Positions 55,317 through 64,000 of a stretch of 64,000 nucleotides of DNA are shown piece after piece. Each line of letters opens with the position of its first letter. Position 1 is the first letter of the stretch. The stretch lies in NCBI GenBank assembly GCA_027924585.1, contig BSBM01000096.1:496001-560000 (forward strand), read 5' to 3'. The position numbers were made by a program, and so were the translations under genes. The notes under the pieces were generated by a model. That model had not been told where the DNA came from, did not search any database, and saw only the letters and a list, made by a program, of their open reading frames with translations. Source of the stretch: Larix kaempferi. Its lineage: Eukaryota; Streptophyta; Pinopsida; Pinales; Pinaceae.

Positions 55317-56240
55317 ATGGATCATACACAGCAGATCGTCCTCACTCCTTTCAATTACTTTGATTGGAAATCACAGATTGAGATTCTACTGAGGAGCAAA
55401 GGGCTCTATAGGGTGACCATGGCAACAGAAGTTGAGCCAACCTCAGCAGTGGAGAAATCTAAATAGAATAATCGAAAGGATGAATCCTATGGGATGTTAT
55501 GTCTCAATACATCCAGAGAACTCTTATTTCATCTTGATGGCCTCACTTCACCCAATGAAGTATGGCTGAAACTTCAAGAATTGTTCGGTAAGACCGATGA
55601 ATTGAGAGGCCACCAATTGGATAACGAGCTAGTCTCTTTGAGTCCGCATAATTTCGATAATCTACAAGACTTCTCCAAATTCAAGTCTCTTGTATTGTAG
55701 CTGAAGCAATGTGGAATATACAAGAAATATGAGCAATTAGTTTTGGCCATTCTCTCCAAGCTTGGCCCCGACTATTCATTTTTTGTTTCCACCTTCCATT
55801 CCACCTAGAAAGCAATTAAAAATTGGAAGAGCCCATCACTTTCAGAAATCATGAAGTCTTTAACACAAGAACCAGACAAGCTTGTCTTAATGGGAGCCAT
55901 TAAAAATCCATCCAAAGACCATTGTCTAAATGTGGGAGACTCAAGGAATTCGAAAGGAAAGAAGAAAGGCAACTTCAAGAAGCCCACTGGTGAGTGGAAA
56001 GACAAGCATAATTTTAATGGAGAACCATCAAAATTCAAGAAGAATCCGAACAAGAAGAATGAGAGGACAAAGTTCACTTATTGCAGCAAGGGATTTCATC
56101 CCGAAATCTCTTGTATGAAGAAGACCATCGACCAATTAACTCATACATTGGAGAAAGCCAATATCCCTCTCCCAGAGAGCGCAAGAAGGAAGGATGGAGG
56201 ATCAAATTCCGATGATAAAGAGAGAGTTCATGCATTGATG
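55317..56240 (+). pseudogene. E8 gag
   Basis: ATG 55317 starts MDHTQQIVLTPFNYFDWKSQ, a copia gag opening. Stops follow at about 55465, 55700 and 55808. The UBN2-like core (SPNEVWLKLQELFGKTDELR) and the basic tail are recognisable. The zinc knuckle near 56070-56115 reads FTYCSKGFHPEISC, where the first Cys is Phe. Confidence 0.8.
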
Positions 56241-57350
56241 GATAGCACTTCCCAATCTTCATCATTCATCATTGATTCTGGTGCTTCAAGACACATGGTG
56301 TCTGCAAGTAAGTATTTTACTTCACTTGACTCTTGCAGTGGTCTAAATATTGTATTGGGAGACAATTCTGAAACTTCTAGCAAAGGAAAAAGTAGCATAG
56401 ATCTCGAGTTTGGGTCATTTAATAATGTTTTATATGTCCTTGGACTTGCTGCAAACCTACTTTCAGTCTATCAGATGACCCATACAGGGCTGCCCAAGAG
56501 AGTAACCTTTACCTGCAATGATGTTGAGATAGCATAAATTTCAACAGGAAAAATTATTGCGTTTGGTATTGCTGACCACTGTTCTAGAATTTACAAGTTT
56601 TCTCATTTTGTGCCAAAATCCTCACCTTCTGCTCTATTAACCCATTCCAATGAGTCCAGCAAGCTATGGAATGAAAGATTTGGCCACCTAAACTACGAAT
56701 ACCTTTCCCAACTCCATGAGAAAGAGATGGTTATAGGGCTACCCAATATCAAATTTTCCAAAGGTGTCTGTCAATCCTGCATCCTAGGAAAACACCCTGA
56801 GCATAAGTATGGGAGATATACCATTGAGATAACCACTGCACCATTGGAAATTTTACACACTGATATATATCAGGTCCATTTCCTCATGAGTCATTGAATT
56901 CAACAAAATATATTCTCACATTCATAGATGATTTCGGCAGGTATTGTCGGATTTATTTCATCAAGCTTAAATAATTTTTTTTTGGTTTATTCAAGTTATT
57001 CAAATCCTCAGTTGAGAATCAGTCTGATAGACATATTAAAGTGTTAAGATATGATAATGGTGGTGAGTATGTGAAATCAGAGTTTCAGCAATTTTATGCT
57101 TCATCGGGCATACAGATGCAACATACAGTTCCATATACACCTTAGAAAAATTGGGTTGCTAAGAGGAAGAATAGATCTCTTAAGGAGATGGCCACATGCA
57201 TGCTTGAGGAAAAATATTTGTCTCCTAAGCTATGGGATGAAGCAATAAATTGTGCCACCTATATTCATAATAGAGTGCCACACAAATCTCTCAAAGGTAT
57301 CACTCCTTTTGAGGCTTGGATAGGTAACAAACCAGACATCTCTGTTACAC
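56241..57350 (+). pseudogene. E8 protease and integrase
   Basis: The protease keeps FIIDSGASRHMV. The GAG-pre-integrase/HHCC region is at 56610-56850 (LWNERFGHLNYEYL, CQSCILGKH). After a frameshift near 56880, the integrase core shows FIDDFGRY and YDNGGEYVKSEFQQF. The catalytic Glu block reads WVAKRKN in place of GVAERKN, so Glu is Lys. It ends at 57350, where E9 begins. Confidence 0.8.
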
Positions 57351-58271
57351 TGTAATCTTCCACCCTGTGAGCATCAGCATTCTTTGGCCTGTAGGATCCA
57401 TTTCACTGACTCAGATCCACTTATATCCTTCAGAGATACTATTTTTCCCTATTTTTATTCCTACCCGCATGTTGCATCACTATAGCATGCGTACCCGCGA
57501 GTTGCATCACTATAGCCCACGGGTATCAAGTAAAATGGTAAAAATCACTAGTTTATTACTTTTTACTCCCAAAAAGCGGTCATTGGGTGACCTTTGGCTC
57601 TCCATCTGCCCAAGTAACGTCTAGATGTGTCCTTTTACTTACCTTTGAGAGGACTATATATTGAGCACATATGGCTTATGGACGGGAGGAGAAAAGAAGA
57701 GTTAGAGAATGCTAGTGGATTTTTGCCCTATCTTGAGTCTACACTCATTGATCCTTGTAGTTGTGAACCCTTTATGTTCACCTTCCAAACTCCTATCTAG
57801 TTTGAGTTTTCCATTCATGGAGGATTGAAGTGGTAGAGGCACAAGTGGATTGATCCATATATTGGTTCAGATTGGTTGCCAGCAAGAGCTTGTATCACTT
57901 TGTACTTCTTCTTGTTTATCAATAGAAATACTCATATTCTCGTCCATTAATGTTGTAAATGTTGTTTATCTTACATTGGGTTGCATTTACTTATTATATC
58001 ATGGGCCATTGCTATCGATGATGTTAATGCCGTTTATATATTATATGTACTTGTTGTTTATTGGTTATCAAGACTAATTTGCAGATTCAAGTGCATGGAT
58101 TGAAAAGCTCCAATGGGGATCTACATCAAACGTTTGGATTGAGGTTGGTTATCTTCTTCCTTATCTTAGCATTGTCATTTATATAGTATAGTTTTGATAA
58201 TTGAGTTGATTTCTGGTAGTCATCTGTCTGTTGTGGTACACCCCAAGCCATAATGAGTTTTATCCCATACA
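57351..58271 (+). repeat. E9 5' LTR (about 921 bp)
   Basis: Borders rest on the inverted terminal bases TGTA/TACA, the abrupt end of the E8 integrase and the primer site four bases after the right end. The 3' LTR is outside the window, so the borders cannot be confirmed by alignment. Confidence 0.65.
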
Positions 58272-58292
58272 GAAATGGCGACTCCCCTAGGG

Positions 58293-60061
58293 AAAACATC
58301 CATCTTGGGGATTTTTTAGCATTAGTCCATAATTAGAGTTGTTGTTTGTCGAAGCTCTATGTCACTTATCTACCGTTGAGATACACTATAGAAAACTTGC
58401 TTTTTCTGAGCCATTGGACTCTCTATTTTCCATTTTACCTTTCCTCACCCGCAGGCTAGCTTAGCTCTGCCCGCGTACACCCACCTCTGTTTACTCTATT
58501 GCTCGTGGGTACCTACAGGTATTCCTTTGATAGTAGCGTACAAATCCGGCTTTTGTTGGTTTATGACCTTGGGTTGTTGTTGGGTTGGTTTTGGTTGATC
58601 CTGAGTCTTTGTTGACCTGTTTCTTGACTGTTCCATGCCTTGGTTGTGACCAGAACTCTTCATTTCTCTTGGTTGAGCCTTGTTGGTTTTTTACCCATCT
58701 TTGGATTTAGCCTTGTTGGTTTTTTCCTTTTGAGCTCATTTCTTTTGGTTGAGTCTTACTATTTGGTATCTTCCTGGTTGTCTTAGTGATCTCCTTGGCA
58801 TATCAGTGACTAGATAGTAGGATTTTGCTTGCATTTTTCATTTCCATATATTGAAAAATACAAAAATATATGCATAGTTTTTGCATTTTCCTTTCGTTTA
58901 TAAGAGAAAATACAAAAAAAAAATTGCTTTTATGTATTGCATAGTGCATTGAGTGCTTTCTGCCTTCATTTAGATTCAGATTGTGCATTGAAAGAAATAT
59001 AAAAGGATTGCATATTTATTTCGAAGTCATTGGTTTGATTGTGCATATTAGGGGCATTGTTTTCATTGGATAGATGAGTCTAGGATTTGATGATTTTGCA
59101 TACCATTGAGTCTTACACATCACTAGTTTCACGATCATATCCCTTGAGTAATCACATCCATTAAAATTAACACTTAATCTTAAAATTGATTAGACCGATT
59201 TTATTTATAGGGTACACCAACTAGCATAGGTTTAGAGTCTTGGAATAGATCATTGTGAGTTAACAATCCAAGACTACTAGATGAAACATTGGGTGTCTGA
59301 CCAGGGAGTGGAGGAATCCATGGTATAGATTGGTGTTCTTAGGAAGCTCTACTCAAGCCAGAGTTAAGCACGAGGTCACGGGAGGTTGGTTGAAGGGATA
59401 TCCCTCTGATACTGGCTAAACATGGGAGATATTTCCAGGATTTGTTCGTATCTGGGGACTCTTGGGGGATTTGAACCTCATTGAGTTTCAGGATCAACTA
59501 CCCTGCCCATACGATGGATCCCACCTGTGATTTCCCCCCTGAGCATTGGTTATATTGCGGTGACCATAGTTTCCTTACCTAGGTATCGCACAGGGTACTT
59601 GTAGTGGTTATACTATTTGTGTCCTGAGTCAGATAGGGATTGGAAAACACAGTTGTGTTTGTGCAGTGGACTTGACCCTATACACGCAATGAAGCCTGGG
59701 TGTCTCTATAACTGATTCTGTTACCTCCGGCTATAGTTTGGGAGTCTCAAGCCTCTCCTAGGCGAGAAATACCGGCTCTAGTGTCGGGAGCTCATTTAGC
59801 CACTCTGTTTTTCTCCTCTTGGCTGTAGTTTCTCTAGGTGTGTGATTTTGATTTACTATTTTTTTATCGATAGTTGGCCTTTAGGGGAAATTTTGATTAT
59901 ATATTCTCTCCAGAGATATCATGGTGCAGAGCCCTACTCTCCGTCGATCCCGTCGGTCGGTTGGTTTAAAACTGGCCGAGGTTTCACGCCGTATTGCTTG
60001 AGGATGCTGGAGGGCTCCCTCTAAGTCTTCAGATTCTTACGAGACTTACGTCCAAGACGTC
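58293..60061 (+). other. E9 leader, no gene
   Basis: About 1.77 kb between the primer site and the gag ATG, with no coding frame and no clear repeat. Long leaders are usual in Tat elements. Confidence 0.55.
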
Positions 60062-61978
60062 ATGACTGCTACACATTCCGATACTAAGGAAAAACCTTCG
60101 ACTCCATCGGGTAGAGTTGACCACACTTCCGATCCCCATACTCCTCGTGAGGAGTGGGGAGGTGATCCACTTGAGACTCAACTTGGTTCTATTTGGCCTA
60201 ATCCACTTGAACAAGATCTGTTCGATCCTTCGAATCCGGATAATTATCTTTACGGAATTCCAACCTTACCCGAAAATGAAGAACAGGACGACACCTTCAT
60301 TCCTTCGTTTACACGCAGTTATAGACACGGGATTCCAGAGTTACACGATGACATTGGCCCTACGATCAACCTGACAGCACTCTCTTTTGGTATGCCTAGT
60401 CATAGTACTATTGAACCTTCCACTATGTTTGGTAGTCACGCTGGCAACAGTCATGGTGTTAGCCATACTATACCCATTAGGGGCACTACCCTCGCTGGGG
60501 GCACTATGTTGTCCACCCACACACATAGTATGGGGACTGGTCATGTTCCTCCTAGCGATGCTAATATTGGAAAAATACCACCTCTTATGATTGCTCAACC
60601 TAATAGGAACGTTGTTCGAAACACGACTCGCCATCCACCACCTAATACACGTGCCGCTACTCGTCAACCCAGGACTACTTTTACGGATGTTAATGCTCCT
60701 CCTAACCATGGGGGTGGACACATACCACATACTTTTGCGTCCACTACCGCCACTAGTAATGCTAATGTAGGGTGTGGGAATATCTCCTATCCACATGGGC
60801 ATCACGCCACCATCCCTGCTACTAGTCACACCAATATTGGAGTTGGGAATACTTCTCATGCTTCTGGTCACCACGCGACTGCTCAAGCTAATCCTAATGC
60901 TGGGGGTGGGAACATACCATACCATTATGGTCATTACAACACGGTTCCCGCTATGAATAGTACATATATGCCCCATACTCATGGTGGAAACCCTTACTAC
61001 AACACAGTTGGTGCTAGCCACCAGTATAACCCACCACCCCAATATGGTGCCCAAAACACGCACATACCTGCTTACTCTCAAATGGGTCAGGCAGGAGGAG
61101 GTTATCAATCCTATGGCCATGGGAAAGCTTACGGTTCGTCAGGTCCTTATTATCAGCAGTTTAATCCTCATGATCAAGCTTTTGGTCCATCTTATAACAC
61201 GGTTCCGTTTAACCAGCCTTTTATGGGGGTTTATAATCAAGCTTTCCAGCCTCAGCTCCCATTCATTGCATGCTTGAATCTTCTCGATCTTTCGAAGCTC
61301 ATGAATGATCCAGTGTGTCACGACCCCACTTGGCCCCCGGTCCCTACCAAGATGCCTTCGAAAATTCCTAAGTTTGAAGGGAAATGTGGTGAGGACCCGG
61401 GAGATCATGTCATGACATTCCACCTTTGGTGCTCCTCCAACTCATTGAGTCACGATTCCATTAGATTGCAACTATTTCAATGCACCCTCACGGGGGCAGC
61501 CGTGAAGTGGTACGTCGAGTTTCCTAGAAACACCTATTAAGGTTTTATTGAGATCGCTTTGGTTTTCTTAGATCATTTCCAGCTGCCAGTTTGCTATGAT
61601 ACTGACACTGAACTTTTATCTACCTTCTGTCAGAATAAGGCCACACATATTTCTGACCACGTTCAAGAGTGGCGTCGGTGGAAGAGGTTAGTGAAATCCA
61701 ACATTCCTCCAAAGTTCCTGTTGGAATGGTTACTCAAGTCTCTACTACCATACATTGCTAAGGATTTTTCAATGCTCGACATTATGACTGAGGAACAAGC
61801 TATCTTGAAAGTCCAGCAGTTAGACTTATTATACTCTCATTCTGGCATTTTGTATGACATCATCCCTGACGCACCACGTACACGTCATGAGCCCACGTCA
61901 GTTCCTGGACTGCATGCCGATGGCATCGTTGGATATGAAAGCACTCGCCCCATATATTTGGTAGATAATAAAATGTAG
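60062..61978 (+). pseudogene. E9 gag
   Basis: ATG 60062 opens a frame of 492 codons to TAA 61538-61540, and the same frame continues to TAG 61976-61978. Residues about 100-400 are low-complexity, rich in His, Asn, Gly, Tyr and Gln, with three repeats of about 26 residues around NVGCGNISYPHGHHA. The gag core follows (SKIPKFEGKCGEDPGDHVMT, HLWCSSNSLSHDSIR, then FQLPVCYDTDTELLS). The core is the particle-forming part. The missing residue at the TAA could be Gln. Confidence 0.82.
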
Positions 61979-63244
61979 AATTTGTCGCTAAACCAGTCTA
62001 CTCCCGGACAGGTTCACACCTTGTCCACTTCCACCCCACCGTCCGATGTACATAGTGTGCAAACGATGAACCAGTCAGGTAACCAATAACCTGGTGGTAA
62101 GAAAAATGAGAGAAATAATCGTAAGGGTGGAAACAATGGGAATAACAATAGCGATCGCAATACCCCCCGTAAGGATAATGCCAACCCTCCTCGGGAAGGC
62201 AAAAATGCTGGTGAGGACTGTAAACCTAGGCGTAAGGTGAAGTTTCCTTGCAAGCTCTGTGGGGAAGACCACCTTACTCACTTATGTCCTCGTATTGAAG
62301 AAGCATCGAAGCACTTGGCACAAAGCCCAGCTGTGTTGAAGGATCCCCTACCTCATCACCAAAATATGGCTTCGCATGCTCCCACCGCTGGTTATGGACC
62401 TACTGAGACGGCAACGTCTTCTTCCAATACTAGTGGTTATGGATGTGTGAACATGGTTCAATCAGAGGTTAGTGTTGCCACTCGTCAGCACGATTATGAT
62501 GCACCAAAACCCAATTTTGGGAGTGAGCCTCCCCATCCTCCTGACAATTCCTTGCATATGGAGAAGCCCTCTATTATGTCGTAGATACCGAAAGGTGTTC
62601 TTAAGCGCTCTATGCATAATCCTAATGCTAGAGCCACCAACAACTACTCCATAGTAGAAGATTTGGGTCAAAATCTATGTGCCATGTCAGCTCTTGAAGT
62701 TTTGCAAGCCTGTCCTTCTCAGAAGCATGCTCTTTTGAGTGCGTTAGGGGTTCAGGATGGGGGAAGTCCCACTAATATCAAGTTCGATACTACTAATGTT
62801 CAACCTCGCTTACCCTACCACATGGCTTTTCAAATCCAGGTGGTGTGCCTTCAGAGTTTTGTCAAACGTACTATGGTTGACGAAGGTGCTTTTGCGTCAG
62901 TAATGTCGTTAGCTTGTTGGAAAGCTCTTGGCTCTCCTCCCCTACTCACATCTAGAACCACGCTCACTGCATTTGACAGTCGTTCATTTAAGCCGCATGG
63001 AATTATCCCTTCCCTTGTTGTCTCCTTGGGAGGTAATTCTATGCCTATTGAAGTCGAGGTGGTTGATGCACTCATCGACTACAACCTTCTATTGGGTCGG
63101 AATTGGATGTATGTCATGAAAGTTGTCACGTCCACTGTATTTAGAGTTATCTGCTTTCCTCACGAAGGAAGGATTGTGACCATCGATCAGCTGGATTACG
63201 TTAACTCCTCTTCCACAACATCCACGGGATCCATTGTCCCGTAG
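61979..63244 (+). pseudogene. E9 zinc knuckle and protease
   Basis: This is the same frame as gag, with further stops at about 62088, 62582 and 63242. A Gly/Asn/Arg-rich stretch precedes a perfect CCHC knuckle, CKLCGEDHLTHLC (62245-62290). The protease has MVDEGAFASVM, where the usual Ser after DEGA is Phe, then YNLLLGRNWMYVMKVV, and ends near GRIVTIDQLDYV. E3 has the same arrangement. Confidence 0.82.
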
Positions 63245-64000
63245 GTTACTCATTCTCAGCCGGCAACTGGGAACATGGGTGTTGGAATGTATCCTTCATT
63301 GATGGGATCTTTCGACCTCCCTGCACCAATCTCCTTTATAGGAACCATCTACGATGATGCTCCTTCCTCGTTGAATCATGTACTTTTCTGGACATCATAC
63401 TTCAGTGATTTGTGGGATCCACCTTCCATGAGTTCCCTGTCTGGAGACGTTTCACACATTGGGATGGATATGCCCTTGTCTGCAGTCAAGATTTCTCATC
63501 ATGTTCAACCATCCATTGCAAATTCGGATCTCTCTTCTTCATGGATAGTAGAGGAAGATCATGTTATGCTGCCCGTGTGTGCAGTCGACCTATGTTGTTC
63601 ACATGGTTTCCTCGACAATATTTTACCTTCAGATGAATTTTTTATTGAGGCCATGAGTTGTGATGACAAGCCGTGGGGGGATCTTTATCATAGATCTCAT
63701 TCCCCTCCTACCCTTGATCTTATTGAACAAGATGAGTCTAGAATACAGTCTACCATACATTTTGATCCAGGCATAGTTTTGTCTAGCCCCAGTTTGACAT
63801 TAAAGTCTTATTTACCTAGTGACGAGTCTTTAGACTCTCCTATAGATCCGCAAATCGGTGATCCTGATGAGTTCGATTCTACTTCTAGAATTTCCAACTC
63901 CCGTGATGATGAATTTGCCACTACAGATTCCTTCACATCCTTCAACTTTTCTCTTCATTTTGAAGATGAAAATTTTGATCCCTCAAGTATTGGTACTATG
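63245..64000 (+). CDS. E9 linker between protease and RT, open to the window end
   Basis: After TAG 63242-63244 the gag-pro frame stays open for 252 codons to the last base. The product is acidic and Ser/Asp-rich (for example SPSLTLKSYLPSDESLDSPI) and carries no enzyme motif. In Tat elements this part links protease and RT. RT should follow just beyond the window. Confidence 0.6.

Larger units (their letters stand above)
54446..57350 (+). mobile_element. E8: Ty1/copia element, 5' part, broken
   Basis: The LTR is 54446-55142 (TGTTGTAATAATT to TTTTCACA), directly followed by the primer site TGGTATCAGAGCC (55143-55155), then gag, protease and integrase in copia order. The element is cut within integrase by the E9 LTR. 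Confidence 0.85.
57351..64000 (+). mobile_element. E9: Tat-like Ty3/gypsy element on the + strand, continues past the window
   Basis: The LTR is 57351-58271 (TGTAATC to CATACA), the primer site TGGCGACTCCCCTAGGG is at 58276-58292, then a 1.8-kb leader, gag, zinc knuckle and protease, and an open linker up to the window end. Gag and protease resemble those of E3, but the LTR does not. All coding parts share one frame. Confidence 0.8.

Noticed and set aside
60341-61120. A 259-codon frame on the minus strand
   Set aside because: It lies opposite the low-complexity E9 gag region and has no motif; the + strand frame is clearly the real one.
1-64000. Firm assignment to a named species
   Set aside because: Only repeats are present. 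Long LTRs and Tat diversity suggest a large plant genome, perhaps a gymnosperm, but no species-specific gene is visible.

Overview
The window is a block of nested LTR retrotransposons from the nuclear genome of a land plant. No host gene, rRNA or tRNA gene, or prokaryotic feature is visible. The element types are Ty1/copia, chromodomain Ty3/gypsy and Tat-like Ty3/gypsy with an archaeal-type RNase H. Leaders, LTRs and spacers are very long and the nesting is deep, which suggests a large, repeat-rich genome. A gymnosperm is my guess, not something the sequence proves.

Left nest, each layer inside the previous one: (E1) an old + strand copia element, LTR 944-2096, cut inside pol at 5574. (E2) A minus-strand chromovirus of Tekay/Del type, LTRs 5575-7336 and 48793-51167. 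(E3) A minus-strand Tat-like element, 12003-48583, with about 724-bp LTRs, inserted in codon 3 of the E2 gag gene (target duplication CCTTT/CGTTT). (E4) A minus-strand Tat-like element, 16630-40420, with about 5.06-kb LTRs, inserted in a short intron carried by E3 (target duplication ATGTA). (E5) A minus-strand copia element, 30994-38405, with about 648-bp LTRs, inserted in the 5' LTR of E4 (target duplication AAAAA). LTR divergence falls from outside to inside, as the nesting predicts.

Right nest, all cut by the window end: a second E2-type copy shares the LTR 48793-51167 and runs to 52361. It is interrupted by copia E6 (52362), which is interrupted by E7 (53144, same family as E5), then by copia E8 (54446), then by + strand Tat-like gypsy E9 (57351-64000). 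A solo LTR of the E5 family sits at 49831-50422.

Three parts stand out. E4 carries in each LTR a reading frame that was about 1,068 codons long before insertion. Its gag, pro and pol share one frame separated by two UAA codons, and its second RNase H lies before the reverse transcriptase. E3 lacks reverse transcriptase and integrase but carries, on the opposite strand, a two-exon plant-mobile-domain-like gene with its own TATA box. That gene is flanked by a ladder of hairpins, 149-bp repeats and a 33-bp minisatellite that also occurs in the E3 leader. E5 has lost its RT active site and carries arrays of short palindromes whose arms change in a compensating way.
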